DNA from: a virus
IMG/VR virus record: IMGVR_UViG_3300034108_001154
Coordinates: 62,001 to 126,000 of that record
DNA length: 64,000 nucleotides
Reading direction: 5' to 3' (one strand)
Shown here: positions 1-8,737 of the stretch, in pieces
How the letters are laid out: each line of letters starts with the position of its first letter
Position numbering within the stretch: the stretch's first letter is position 1
Made by a program: the position numbers and the translations under genes
Notes under the pieces: generated by a model
What the model was told of the DNA's origin: nothing
Databases searched by the model: none
The model's input: the letters and a program-made list of their open reading frames with translations, nothing else

Positions 1-13
1 GCACTTTTATAAA

Positions 14-463
14 ATGAAAAAATTATTATTACTATCTTTGATGTTAATCACATCATTAACTTATGGACAAAAATGCTACACTGTTAAAAATGTAGAGAGT
101 CTTGCTAAAATTGAAAATATAAATCCTAAAAGATTTACATTAGGTGTTAAACAAATAACTGAAGAAATTCTATCTGAAAAATATAGTATATGTGAAGATG
201 GTGAATCAGTAATGGTTGTTGTTAAGAGTATTGAGGCACCTACAACAAGTATTTCAATTGGACCATTTGAAAAGAAAAGAAAAGTTACTATTGTGACTGT
301 TGATTTAATTATTAATGGTAAAGTATATACTGGAATTGGTGAAAGTAAGACTGATGTAAAATCTACATTTATTGAATTGCAAGATGAAAATATTCCATTT
401 GAAAAATCAGCGTTTTCAGCTGCATTAAAAAAATCATTAATAAGTGCTATTAACCAAATGTAA
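14..463 (+). CDS. Small secreted protein of unknown function
   Basis: The 149-residue product starts with a basic and hydrophobic signal peptide (residues 1-18) ending in TYG before a Gln, a common Bacteroidetes signal peptidase I pattern. The mature part is about 130 residues with two early cysteines and no motif I recognise. The next gene starts one base after the stop codon and also encodes a signal peptide, so the two probably form an operon. The gene may begin further upstream as part of a transcript outside the window. Confidence 0.7.
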   Translation: MKKLLLLSLMLITSLTYGQKCYTVKNVESLAKIENINPKRFTLGVKQITEEILSEKYSICEDGESVMVVVKSIEAPTTSISIGPFEKKRKVTIVTVDLIINGKVYTGIGESKTDVKSTFIELQDENIPFEKSAFSAALKKSLISAINQM

Positions 464-464
464 T

Positions 465-2138
465 ATGAGAAGATATCTCACCCTGTTATTATTAATAATA
501 TCCAATATTGTATTTGCTCAAACATTTACATATTCGGGTTATATGTATAATGCGGGTGGATTACCAGCTCAAAATGTTGCTGTAAAATTATATAAACGTA
601 CTACACCAACTCTTACTGGGTTTACATCACAAACCAATTATAACGGACACTCTTACTATCGTTCTACTGGTTCAATGACTTGGACTAATGCAAAGGTTGC
701 TTGTGAAAATATGGGAGGTCACTTAGCTACCGTATCTAATTCAGCTGAGAACAATTTCTTATTTAATACATGGCCATCTGGTTGGATTGGATATTATCAA
801 GATAGAGTTTCTGGATATACTTATTCGGAAGCAGCTGGTGGATTTCGTTGGACAGAAACTAAAGTAACTGATGGATTGGTTGCTGATTATGATGTTTCTT
901 CTTATACATCAGGAACCACACTAACTGATATTGTATCTGGTATTAATTCTACATTATACAATACACCATCATACTCAAGTACTGGTGGGAAATATTTAAC
1001 ATTCAATGGAACTAATCAATACGCAATAACAAATAATTTAGCATCCAAATTTTCGAATAATAAAATAACTATAATGGCTTGGATATATCCAACCGGAAAT
1101 GGAGTTATATCATCGGAATTAGGTGTTGGTAGTCCTACATCAGGTTGGCATGAATCAATAATGGAAATCACTGGAAGTAATACCCTTAGAGTTGGATTTT
1201 GGAATGGTAGTGGAATTACTCAATTAAGTACATCTATTACATTAAACGCTTGGCATTTGGTTTCTATTACTTATGATGGGGCATCAATGAAAGGATATTT
1301 AAATAATGTAAATTTTGGAAGTACTAATTTTACTAGAGATGTTCCGTATGTGTATTCGGGAAACGGACAATATTTCGCATTTGGATTAAGTGATGTTACT
1401 AATATGGGTTCTGGAGCTTATGGTAATTTTAGATTAGGTGATTATCAAATATTCAATAGAGCTATAACAGCCGATGAAATTGATAGAACATATAACTTAT
1501 ATGCATATCGATATAAATTAAATCAATACACAAATTGGAATTCCGGAGAACCTAATAACTCACCCAGTGAAGATTATACACAATTTGTTACAGGTGGTAA
1601 ATGGAATGATTTAGGAAATACATCTTTACCTTATGTTATAGAATTTGATTATATTAACGATTTTACTCCATGGGTTTTACATCAAACAGTTTATACTAAC
1701 TCTTCTGGATATTATTCATTTTCTCAATCAACCAATCCAGCAACCGAATGGTATATTCAATATGATATTCCAACACCTACAACACAACTAAGTACCAGTG
1801 ATATTAATTCTATAATGTACAAAGTTATTAGTAATTCATTTAATGGATTAGATTATTATAAGTACGATGTAAATAATGATGGTGAAGTAACTGTATCTGA
1901 TGTTTATTATATTCATATGAAAAAAGTTGGGATGAAATCTATATGGGAAAATTCTTTACCAAATGTTAGATTATTTACCCAATCACAATATAATATAATA
2001 AATTCATCAACTACTGATTTACGCCCTACCTATATAGGAACATCCTCAATTATAATAAATAATCCAACAAGTGGTGGAAGTTCAAATTACTACTTAATTA
2101 ATACCGGTTATTCTAATAGTACAACAATTTCGTACTAA
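465..2138 (+). CDS. Secreted C-type lectin / LamG adhesin-like protein
   Basis: I chose the ATG at 465 because it gives a clean signal peptide ending in VFAQ; an in-frame start at 444 would bury it and overlap the previous gene. The 557-residue protein has the first half of a C-type lectin fold (about 60-130), a LamG/concanavalin-like domain (about 135-343), the second half of the lectin fold with the WNSGEPNN and WND motifs (about 354-395), and an EF-hand or dockerin-like loop DVNNDGEVTVSD (about 467-478). It probably binds host-surface sugars, either on the virion or after export. The split lectin is discussed in the findings. Confidence 0.72.
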   Translation: MRRYLTLLLLIISNIVFAQTFTYSGYMYNAGGLPAQNVAVKLYKRTTPTLTGFTSQTNYNGHSYYRSTGSMTWTNAKVACENMGGHLATVSNSAENNFLFNTWPSGWIGYYQDRVSGYTYSEAAGGFRWTETKVTDGLVADYDVSSYTSGTTLTDIVSGINSTLYNTPSYSSTGGKYLTFNGTNQYAITNNLASKFSNNKITIMAWIYPTGNGVISSELGVGSPTSGWHESIMEITGSNTLRVGFWNGSGITQLSTSITLNAWHLVSITYDGASMKGYLNNVNFGSTNFTRDVPYVYSGNGQYFAFGLSDVTNMGSGAYGNFRLGDYQIFNRAITADEIDRTYNLYAYRYKLNQYTNWNSGEPNNSPSEDYTQFVTGGKWNDLGNTSLPYVIEFDYINDFTPWVLHQTVYTNSSGYYSFSQSTNPATEWYIQYDIPTPTTQLSTSDINSIMYKVISNSFNGLDYYKYDVNNDGEVTVSDVYYIHMKKVGMKSIWENSLPNVRLFTQSQYNIINSSTTDLRPTYIGTSSIIINNPTSGGSSNYYLINTGYSNSTTISY

Positions 2139-2141
2139 TGT

Positions 2142-2151
2142 TATATTTATA
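2142..2151 (+). promoter_or_regulatory. TATATTTATA motif (possible late promoter)
   Basis: The sequence TATATTTATA lies 19 bases before the ATG of the next gene. The same motif, with one or two changes, precedes several structural or lysis-type genes in this window. No TTTG box sits at the usual distance, so it is not the standard host-type promoter. That it is a late promoter is inference. Confidence 0.35.
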
Positions 2152-2170
2152 AAAACAGAATAAAAAAATT

Positions 2171-2770
2171 ATGGCAAAGTACACAAAAGAACAAATTGAA
2201 AAAGCAGTTAAATCAAAAGGATACGTTTGGTTTGAAGATGCTTCTAACAAAGGATTTGATTTAAACATCGTAGGTATCAGAAATTCATCAACCGGTACAA
2301 AGGTTACTAACGTATTTGATGATGCAATTTCAGTATCATATAAAGATGGTGGTAATTGGATTTACAAAGAATGGGTAAACACAACCGACCCTGGTACAAA
2401 GGGAGTTAAAGAATATCATAATGCAGCTGGAGTTGCTCGTTTAGTTCCGGGTCAATATAGAGGTTCACATACATTGGGATTACATCAAGGTAAATACGAA
2501 GCACTTAAACAACAAAAGCCGGTTAAGGTTTATAGAGATGCTAATAGAGATATGAACTATGATGAAACCAAAATCCAAGAAGGTATCTTTGGTATCAACA
2601 TCCACAAAGCTGGAGCAGATTCAACTTATGTTGAAAATTGGTCTGAAGGATGTCAAGTATTCAAAAAAGCAGCTGATTTTGAAGAATTTATGGTTATTAC
2701 GAGAAAATCAGGTGCAATACATGGTAAATCGTTTACATATACATTAATAGAATCGAAAGATATTGTTTAA
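2171..2770 (+). CDS. Putative cell-wall enzyme, YkuD-like (endolysin candidate)
   Basis: The 199-residue protein has GINIHKAG (about 141-148) followed by SEGCQVF (about 158-164). A His and then an S-x-G-C motif resemble the catalytic arrangement of YkuD-type L,D-transpeptidases and related phage proteins. It lacks a signal peptide, as expected for an endolysin released by a holin. It ends just before a strong terminator. The fold assignment is tentative; a structural or lysis-related role is also possible. Confidence 0.45.
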   Translation: MAKYTKEQIEKAVKSKGYVWFEDASNKGFDLNIVGIRNSSTGTKVTNVFDDAISVSYKDGGNWIYKEWVNTTDPGTKGVKEYHNAAGVARLVPGQYRGSHTLGLHQGKYEALKQQKPVKVYRDANRDMNYDETKIQEGIFGINIHKAGADSTYVENWSEGCQVFKKAADFEEFMVITRKSGAIHGKSFTYTLIESKDIV

Positions 2771-2794
2771 TAACACATTGAATATCAATAATTT

Positions 2795-2823
2795 AAAGGG
2801 AAAGCGAAAGTTTTCCCTTTTTT
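2795..2823 (+). terminator. Rho-independent terminator
   Basis: An 11-base-pair stem (AAAGGGAAAGC with GTTTTCCCTTT, one G-U pair) is capped by a GAAA tetraloop and followed by T residues. It directly follows the putative cell-wall enzyme and precedes a promoter, so it separates two transcription units. Confidence 0.9.
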
Positions 2824-2824
2824 A

Positions 2825-2856
2825 TTTGGAATTATCAAATATTTGTTGTATATTTG
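2825..2856 (+). promoter_or_regulatory. Bacteroidetes-type promoter with ATCA element
   Basis: TTTG (2825-2828), a 20-base spacer and TATATTTG (2849-2856) match the -33/-7 promoter of Bacteroidetes. ATCA occupies spacer positions 6-9. The leader then carries AAAACCCTAAAA just before the ATG at 2883. Confidence 0.85.
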
Positions 2857-2882
2857 AGTTATAACTTAAAACCCTAAAAGAT

Positions 2883-3287
2883 ATGATAAATTTTGATAGA
2901 GTACCCGCTGGACAGATTTTTGATGTAAAGGTTTCACAAGGAACCGCAACTAAAACAAAAAGATTAAAGTTATGTAAACTTAAAGCTCGTTCTATACTTT
3001 TTATAGAAGTGGATAAAACACTTAGAGTAAATACCTTTTACAAATTCCCAATTAAAGAGGTAACCCAATTATTGGAAGATTTAGATACACCAGTTATAGA
3101 ATTTAAAAATGGTGTAATGCCTGAGAAATGGGAATCTGCTTGGGATTCAATGGGTGGACCTTCTAAATCAGTTCAATCATATGGTAGATTCGCACAAGCA
3201 GCCAAACCATTTAGTAATCATTCCAAAGGATGGAGTTCAAATGCACCACAATATAACTATGGTGGGGGAGCTCACTTTAGAACTTAA
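2883..3287 (+). CDS. Hypothetical protein
   Basis: This 134-residue protein has a basic N-terminal half and a C-terminal tail rich in Gly, Ser, Asn and aromatic residues that looks disordered. It has no motif I recognise. It is a single-gene unit with its own promoter, and it shares the AAACCCTAA-like pre-start element with four genes around the VWA/AAA+ module at 55.8-58.6 kb, which suggests shared control. Confidence 0.65.
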   Translation: MINFDRVPAGQIFDVKVSQGTATKTKRLKLCKLKARSILFIEVDKTLRVNTFYKFPIKEVTQLLEDLDTPVIEFKNGVMPEKWESAWDSMGGPSKSVQSYGRFAQAAKPFSNHSKGWSSNAPQYNYGGGAHFRT

Positions 3288-3306
3288 TAAAGTATTTGAG
3301 AAAACA

Positions 3307-3338
3307 TTTGGTATTCTCAGATAAATTTCGTATATTTG
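3307..3338 (+). promoter_or_regulatory. Bacteroidetes-type promoter with CTCA element
   Basis: TTTG (3307-3310), 20 bases, TATATTTG (3331-3338). CTCA fills spacer positions 6-9, and CG precedes the -7 box as in many of these promoters. Confidence 0.85.
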
Positions 3339-3360
3339 TATAAATAATAAAACTAACGTT

Positions 3361-3750
3361 ATGTTTGGAAGAAATAAATCAAATAATACCAAAGCTCAGG
3401 AATTGAGAGATTTGGAAATTGAAAAGAATATAATCAATAGAGAAATTGAATTGTATCGTAGAGAAAAATTTAATCAAGTAGATAATGATATTGAAACTCA
3501 TAAAATCAAAAGATTAAAAGAAGTTGCAGAATTGGAAATTCAATGTCATAGACAATTGGGAGAATATGAACATGAATTTCATTCAACTAAAGAAATAAGA
3601 GGTATTGAGTTGGCAAGAGTGGAAGCAAAGATAGAAGCACTCAATTCAATTGAACCTACATTGATGGATATCATCAGTAATAAAGATAAAGAAATTGAAC
3701 GATTGGTTAATATAATCAACGCATTGACAAACCATCGTACTAAAAAATAA
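3361..3750 (+). CDS. Coiled-coil protein of unknown function
   Basis: The 129-residue product is highly charged and helical, with long Glu/Lys/Arg heptad-like stretches across most of its length, so it is probably an extended coiled coil. No catalytic motif is visible. It has its own promoter upstream, and another promoter separates it from the gp32-like gene, so it appears monocistronic in the early/replication region. Confidence 0.65.
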   Translation: MFGRNKSNNTKAQELRDLEIEKNIINREIELYRREKFNQVDNDIETHKIKRLKEVAELEIQCHRQLGEYEHEFHSTKEIRGIELARVEAKIEALNSIEPTLMDIISNKDKEIERLVNIINALTNHRTKK

Positions 3751-3764
3751 TATTACGGATAAAA

Positions 3765-3796
3765 TTTGGAAGTATCAGATTTTATTCGTATATTTG
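3765..3796 (+). promoter_or_regulatory. Promoter for the SSB gene, ATCA element
   Basis: TTTG (3765-3768), 20 bases with ATCA at positions 6-9, then TATATTTG (3789-3796). The predicted start near 3801 leaves a leader of about 115 bases, one of the longest in the window. Confidence 0.85.
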
Positions 3797-3828
3797 TATA
3801 AATAAATGGATAAGACCATCTTAAAACT

Positions 3829-3879
3829 TGGTTTTTTGATATTTATATAAGGTGTAGGAAAGACACCATAATAAAACCA
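3829..3879 (+). promoter_or_regulatory. Structured leader of the SSB mRNA
   Basis: TGGTTTT (3829-3835) can pair with AAAACCA (3873-3879), enclosing a hairpin GGTGT (3851-3855) / ACACC (3863-3867). An alternative pairing uses ACCA near 3815 with TGGT at 3829. T4 gene 32 is known to control its own translation by binding a structured leader; a comparable role here is inference. Confidence 0.4.
3838..3847 (+). promoter_or_regulatory. GATATTTATA motif (possible second promoter)
   Basis: A one-base variant of the TATATTTATA motif lies inside the SSB leader, 68 bases before the start codon. It could be a late promoter for SSB or simply part of the structured leader. Confidence 0.25.
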
Positions 3880-3915
3880 TTAAAACTTAATTATAAACTT
3901 TTAAAACAAAAAACA

Positions 3916-4749
3916 ATGGCTATTAATTTAGATGCAATTAGAGGTAGACTAAACAAACTACAAAACACTGGAAGTACAAAAAACAATCTTTGGAAACCAG
4001 CAAATGGTAAGACTCAAGTGAGAATCGTACCTTACAAGTTCAACAAAGAAAATCCTTTTATCGAACTTTATTTCCACTACAACATTAACAACAAATCTTA
4101 TCTATCTCCGATGTCTTTCGGAAGACCTGACCCAATTGTTGAGTTTGCTGACAAACTTAAACGAATGGGTGATAAGGAAGATTGGAAAGCTGCTAAGAAA
4201 ATGGAACCGAAGTTGAGAACATTCGTACCTGTTATTGTAAGAGGTGAAGAAAACGAAGGAGTTAAATTTTGGGGATTTGGTAAGACGGTTTATCAGGAAA
4301 TCTTAGGTTACATCGCTGACCCAGATTATGGAGATATTACCGACCCAACAACTGGTAGAGATATCACTATTGATTATGTATCAGCTGAAGATGCAGGAAC
4401 TTCTTATCCTGTAACTACAATTAGAGTTAAACCAACTCAAACTCCTATTTTGGAAGATTCTGAAAAATTGAAAGCAGCAATGGAAGGTCAAACTAACATT
4501 ACTGATATCTATCAGGAACTTTCTTACGCTGAATTAAAAGGTGTATTAGAAGGGTGGTTGAATCCAACTGGTGATGAAGGTTCTGAATCAACTTCACAAT
4601 CAACATTATCAACACCGGCTCCGGCTCCACAATCGGCACCAGCAGCAGCTCCAATTAAAAATGAAGCATTCGCCGCTACACCAGCAGTTGAGGAACGTAA
4701 GAAAATGGATGATGTAGCATCAGCATTTGATGACTTATTCAACAACTAA
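3916..4749 (+). CDS. 32: Single-stranded DNA-binding protein (gp32-like)
   Basis: The 277-residue protein resembles T4 gp32 in length and plan: a basic N-terminus (RGRLNKLQ), an OB-fold core rich in aromatics (about 25-215), a Pro/Ala/Ser linker (about 220-255) and an acidic C-terminal tail ending DDVASAFDDLFNN, the part that in T4 contacts partner proteins. It contains no cysteine, so the zinc site of T4 gp32 is absent. It coats ssDNA during replication and recombination. UvsX follows directly, which fits a recombination/replication operon. Confidence 0.85.
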   Translation: MAINLDAIRGRLNKLQNTGSTKNNLWKPANGKTQVRIVPYKFNKENPFIELYFHYNINNKSYLSPMSFGRPDPIVEFADKLKRMGDKEDWKAAKKMEPKLRTFVPVIVRGEENEGVKFWGFGKTVYQEILGYIADPDYGDITDPTTGRDITIDYVSAEDAGTSYPVTTIRVKPTQTPILEDSEKLKAAMEGQTNITDIYQELSYAELKGVLEGWLNPTGDEGSESTSQSTLSTPAPAPQSAPAAAPIKNEAFAATPAVEERKKMDDVASAFDDLFNN

Positions 4750-4764
4750 AAACTAAAAAGTTAT

Positions 4765-5886
4765 ATGGCAAAAACATCGAAAGAGGTGGATTTAGCAAGT
4801 GTTCTTGCTGATTCCCTAAACAAACAATCCAAAGACCAAAGAGTAGCATTCTTTTTGGATGCCGGAGATTCCCCAACCGACGTGAGTGGGTGGGTATCAA
4901 CTGGAGCATCAATGCTAGATGTTGCCATTTCTAATCGACCTTATGGTGGATTACCTATTGGTAGAATCACCGAAATTACTGGACTTGAACAATCTGGAAA
5001 ATCATTAGTATCTGCTCACCTCCTTGCTGAAACACAAAAGCAAGGTGGTGTTGCGGTTCTAATAGATACCGAAAATGCGGTCAGTAGAGAGTTCTTACAG
5101 GCAATTGGAGTAGATGTATCTAAATTACTATATGTAGCGGCTGAGACAGTAGAACAATGTTTCGAATACACCGAAATCATTATTGAGAAAGTGCGAGTAG
5201 CATCGAAAGATAAACTCGTAACAATCGTAGTGGATTCAGTAGCAGCAGCATCAACTGAAAAGGAGATGGAAGCAGATTATGGTAAAGATGGATACGCAAC
5301 CGATAAAGCAATTATTATCTCAAAGGCAATGCGTAAAATCACAAACTTAATTGGTAGACAGAAAATCACATTGGTTTTCACAAATCAATTAAGACAGAAG
5401 ATGAACGCTATGCCATTCTCTGACCCTTGGACAACTTCTGGTGGTAAAGCAATCGCTTTCCACGCATCGGTTCGTTTAAGATTAAAGAGTATGGGAACCA
5501 TTAAGGCAAAGGAAAATGGTAACGATAGAATCGTAGGTATCAAAGTACGTTGTCAGGTTGTTAAAAATCGTATGGGTCCACCATTACGTTCCGCTGATTT
5601 CGATATCTTCTTTGATAGAGGAATCGATAACTATGGAGCATGGTTGGCGCAAATGAAAGAGCATGGTTTGGTAAAACAAACTGGTGCTTGGTATGAGTAC
5701 ACCGATATTGATACTGGTGAAATTATCAAATATCAATCTAAAGATTTCCCAAAATTATTACAAGATAATGACTCTATTAGAGAACAAATTTACAAAGGAA
5801 TTTGTGAAGCAACAATCTTACAATATAAAAAGGATTCAATGGATACCGATAATTTGGTAGTAGATTCTGAGGTAATCGGGGATTAA
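4765..5886 (+). CDS. uvsX: UvsX RecA-like recombinase
   Basis: The 373-residue protein has a Walker A motif GLEQSGKS (73-80), a Walker B-like VVDSVAAAS, and the NQLRQK region of RecA-family DNA-binding loops. It forms filaments on ssDNA for strand exchange and recombination-dependent replication. It follows the SSB gene in an apparent operon with the exonuclease and helicase, as expected for a T4-like core. The start is preceded only by an A-rich stretch. Confidence 0.9.
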   Translation: MAKTSKEVDLASVLADSLNKQSKDQRVAFFLDAGDSPTDVSGWVSTGASMLDVAISNRPYGGLPIGRITEITGLEQSGKSLVSAHLLAETQKQGGVAVLIDTENAVSREFLQAIGVDVSKLLYVAAETVEQCFEYTEIIIEKVRVASKDKLVTIVVDSVAAASTEKEMEADYGKDGYATDKAIIISKAMRKITNLIGRQKITLVFTNQLRQKMNAMPFSDPWTTSGGKAIAFHASVRLRLKSMGTIKAKENGNDRIVGIKVRCQVVKNRMGPPLRSADFDIFFDRGIDNYGAWLAQMKEHGLVKQTGAWYEYTDIDTGEIIKYQSKDFPKLLQDNDSIREQIYKGICEATILQYKKDSMDTDNLVVDSEVIGD

Positions 5887-5903
5887 ATTATAAAAAATAT
5901 GTT

Positions 5904-6122
5904 ATGAGTAGATTGAAAGAAATGTTAAAAACAAGTGCACAAGCCGATAGAGCAAAAGCACTACTTACATTAGAATTATTAGAAAAGAATCCAGCTGGAA
6001 TTGGTGACCATTCTACAAATGATTTCTATAACAACGCTGAAGAAGCTCTTCAAATGTTGGTAGATGCAGATGATAGATTGAAAGCAATAGAAACTTATTT
6101 TAACTCTGATAAAACTAACTAA
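5904..6122 (+). CDS. Small hypothetical protein in recombination operon
   Basis: The 72-residue protein is mostly helical and mildly acidic. It sits between UvsX and the exonuclease and overlaps the next start codon by one base (TAATG), implying translational coupling. Its position suggests an accessory replication or recombination role, for example a UvsY-like mediator, but I see no motif that proves this. Confidence 0.6.
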   Translation: MSRLKEMLKTSAQADRAKALLTLELLEKNPAGIGDHSTNDFYNNAEEALQMLVDADDRLKAIETYFNSDKTN

Positions 6123-7168
6123 TGAAAGAACTCTATAAAGATATCCTCAATAAAGTGAGTGAGGAACACAAAACAAACCACCTAAGAGAGAGAAACAGTA
6201 GAGTTCTTATCATTGATGGACTTAATACCTTCATCCGTAGCTGGACAACTAATCCTACAATGAATGAGGATGGTGACCATACGGGTGGAGTTATTGGTTC
6301 ATTAAAATCAATTGGATATCAAATCAGAGAATTCAACCCAACGAGAGTTATTGTAACTTTTGATGGTAAGAATGGTTCTGAATCCAGAAAGAAAATCCAC
6401 GAAGGATATAAAGCTGGTAGAGAGAAGAATAGATTTAGAGTTAATCGCACCTATGGTGAGATGATGAGTGAAGAGGATGAACGATTATCAATGAGGCAAC
6501 AATTTGTATGGCTGAATGATATGTTGGATTATCTACCAGTTCAAACAATGATTTACGATGGAATTGAAGCAGATGATACTATTGCATATTTAACCCAATA
6601 TACTCAAAATGAGTATGATGGTGAAGTTGTAATTGTTTCAACTGATAAAGATTTCCTACAATTAGTTTCTGATAAAGTTAGTGTATTTTCACCAACTAAA
6701 AAGAAACTATATAATAGACAAGTTGTATTTGATGAATTTGAAATTTGGCCTGAAAATCTCCTATTATATCGTACATTAGATGGGGATAAGTCCGATAACA
6801 TTCCGGGTATTAAAGGATGTGGTATCAAAACACTTCTTAAACGATTTCCTGAACTATCTGAAGATAGACTTATTACGCATGATGAATTGTTTCAAATGTG
6901 TGAAGGTAAATTGGGTAAAATCAAACTTTATAATGATATTTTAGAAGCAAGGGAACAACTCCTTATGAATAAGCGATTAATGGAGTTGAAAGAACCACAT
7001 ATACCAACAAATCAAAAGCTTAAGATAATTGATAGATTCAGAGAAGATGATGTTGCATTCAATAAATTAGAATTCCTTAAAGTTGGTAACAAATATAAGG
7101 TTTTACAAAATTGGAGAGACATTAATGATTGGTTACAATCGACATTCCACAACATTATTATAAAATAA
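6122..7168 (+). CDS. rnh: RNase H / 5'-3' exonuclease (FEN-like)
   Basis: The 348-residue protein has the acidic motifs of the FEN/T4 RNase H family in order: IIDGLNTFIRSW near the N-terminus, TFDGKNGSESRKK, YDGIEADDTIAY, STDKDFLQLV, then LDGDKSDNIPGIKGCGIKT, the helix-hairpin-helix region. It should remove RNA primers from Okazaki fragments and trim flaps. Length is close to the 305 residues of T4 RNase H. It is coupled by overlap to the upstream small gene. Confidence 0.88.
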   Translation: MKELYKDILNKVSEEHKTNHLRERNSRVLIIDGLNTFIRSWTTNPTMNEDGDHTGGVIGSLKSIGYQIREFNPTRVIVTFDGKNGSESRKKIHEGYKAGREKNRFRVNRTYGEMMSEEDERLSMRQQFVWLNDMLDYLPVQTMIYDGIEADDTIAYLTQYTQNEYDGEVVIVSTDKDFLQLVSDKVSVFSPTKKKLYNRQVVFDEFEIWPENLLLYRTLDGDKSDNIPGIKGCGIKTLLKRFPELSEDRLITHDELFQMCEGKLGKIKLYNDILEAREQLLMNKRLMELKEPHIPTNQKLKIIDRFREDDVAFNKLEFLKVGNKYKVLQNWRDINDWLQSTFHNIIIK

Positions 7169-7169
7169 A

Positions 7170-7201
7170 TTAGGTTTTATCACAAATTTTTTATATCTTT
7201 G
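7170..7201 (+). promoter_or_regulatory. Promoter for the helicase gene, ATCA element
   Basis: TTAG (7170-7173), 20 bases, TATCTTTG (7194-7201). ATCA is again at spacer positions 6-9 although the -33 box is TTAG rather than TTTG. Confidence 0.7.
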
Positions 7202-7223
7202 TGGAAACAAATAGGTTATATAC

Positions 7224-8582
7224 ATGCAAAATACAGACACACTATCTAAATACGGACAATCATTTCAAACAAAAGTTTTATCTTGTTTGATTGCTGATGT
7301 TCGTTTATTAGATACGCTCAGAGAGGTTATACATCCTAAGTTTTTTGAATCCGAAGCAAACAAATGGATTGTTGAGGAGATAATGGAATATTATGATGAT
7401 TTCAAACGTACACCATCATTAGATGTGTTTAAAGTTGAAATTTCAAAAATGGAAGATTCTGGAATGCAGAAACGAATTGTTGAACAACTTAAATTGGCAT
7501 TTACCCAATTAGGTGATAATGACTTGGATTATGTAAAAAAAGAATTTTCTAACTTTTGCATCAATCAGAATCTTAAAGAAGCAATTGTACAATCCGTTGA
7601 TTTATTAAAAGCTGGTTCTTATGATAGAATTAAAGATTTAGTAGATAAAGCAATGAAAGTTGGAGTTGATACTGATTTGGGTTTAGATTACGTTTTAGAT
7701 TTTGAAGAACGTAGTGAAGATTTAAATAGAACAACTGTACCAACTTCTTGGGATTGTATTAATGGGTTAATGGATGGTGGATTAGGACCCGGTGAATTGG
7801 GAGTAATAGTTGCACCATCAGGAGTTGGTAAAACTTGGGTACTATGTGCACTTGGAGCGGCTGCTGTGAAAGCTGGAATGAATGTAGTACATTATTCATT
7901 AGAATTATCCGAACATTATGTAGGACAGCGATATGATACTGTATTCACACAAATCCCATCTGGGGATTTAAAAAATAGAAAAGAGGATGTACTTCAAAAG
8001 ATTAAAAAACTAAAAGGTAGATTACTCATTAAGTATTTTCCACCAAAGGGTATATCAGCTAGAAACATCGAATCTCACATTGAAAAGATGACTGCTGCGG
8101 GTAATAAACCGGATTTAGTTATTATTGATTACGCTGATTTACTACTCTCTACTACAAACAAATCAGAATCAACTTATGGTGAGCAAGGTGGTGTTTATAT
8201 TGAACTAAGAGGAATGGGTGGTATGTTAGGAATACCCGTTTGGACAGCATCTCAAACCAATCGTTCGGCAATTGATAGTGAAGTTATTGAAGCTGATAAA
8301 GTGGCTGATTCATACGCTAAAGTTATGAACGCAGATTTCATTATGAGTATCAGTAGAAAATCTAAAGATAAATTAAACAACACCGCTAGATTTCACGTGA
8401 TGAAGAATAGATTCGGACCGGATGGATTAACATTCCCATCTAAAATGGATACTAATATTGGTTCAATTGAAGTATTTGAAGCATCATCATCTGATGGAAT
8501 TATTACATCAAAAGAAAGTAATGATGGGGCGATTATGGAGAAGAAATTATTACATAAAAAATATGTAGATAACTTTGGATAA
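7224..8582 (+). CDS. 41: Replicative DNA helicase (DnaB / gp41-like)
   Basis: The 452-residue protein has an N-terminal helical domain (about 1-150) and a RecA-like ATPase core with Walker A APSGVGKT (197-204), Walker B VIIDYAD (299-305) and a Q/N-rich sensor region ASQTNRSA. This is the plan of DnaB-family helicases such as T4 gp41. It unwinds DNA ahead of the fork. No separate primase is visible in the window. Confidence 0.88.
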   Translation: MQNTDTLSKYGQSFQTKVLSCLIADVRLLDTLREVIHPKFFESEANKWIVEEIMEYYDDFKRTPSLDVFKVEISKMEDSGMQKRIVEQLKLAFTQLGDNDLDYVKKEFSNFCINQNLKEAIVQSVDLLKAGSYDRIKDLVDKAMKVGVDTDLGLDYVLDFEERSEDLNRTTVPTSWDCINGLMDGGLGPGELGVIVAPSGVGKTWVLCALGAAAVKAGMNVVHYSLELSEHYVGQRYDTVFTQIPSGDLKNRKEDVLQKIKKLKGRLLIKYFPPKGISARNIESHIEKMTAAGNKPDLVIIDYADLLLSTTNKSESTYGEQGGVYIELRGMGGMLGIPVWTASQTNRSAIDSEVIEADKVADSYAKVMNADFIMSISRKSKDKLNNTARFHVMKNRFGPDGLTFPSKMDTNIGSIEVFEASSSDGIITSKESNDGAIMEKKLLHKKYVDNFG

Positions 8583-8638
8583 TACTCAATCAATCAATAT
8601 GTGGTATGTAAAAATACCAAACAAAAAAATAAAAAAAT

Positions 8639-8708
8639 TAACTTTGTAAATTGAATTCTTTTTCAATATATACAATAGTTATAATCACCCAACTGAAAAA
8701 ATGGTTGG
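8639..8708 (+). other. Structured leader with a weak promoter-like box
   Basis: TAACTTTG (8639-8646) fits the -7 consensus but has no TTTG box 20 bases upstream. Downstream lie two short inverted repeats, ATTGAA/TTCAAT (8650-8667) and CCAAC/GTTGG (8689-8708), ahead of the ATG at 8738. The 155-base gap between the helicase and the next gene holds nothing else I recognise. Confidence 0.3.
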
Positions 8709-8737
8709 ACTTAACAATTAAAAACAAAATAAAGATT

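Noticed and set aside
4524-4745. Antisense open frame over the gp32-like gene
   Set aside because: It mirrors the Ala/Pro/Ser-rich linker and acidic tail of the SSB; no promoter or start context, and every real gene is on the + strand.
8651-8737. N-terminal extension of the Hc1-like protein
   Set aside because: The extra 29 residues are hydrophobic, lie in a region with hairpins and do not fit the family; the ATG at 8738 has a typical A-rich context.
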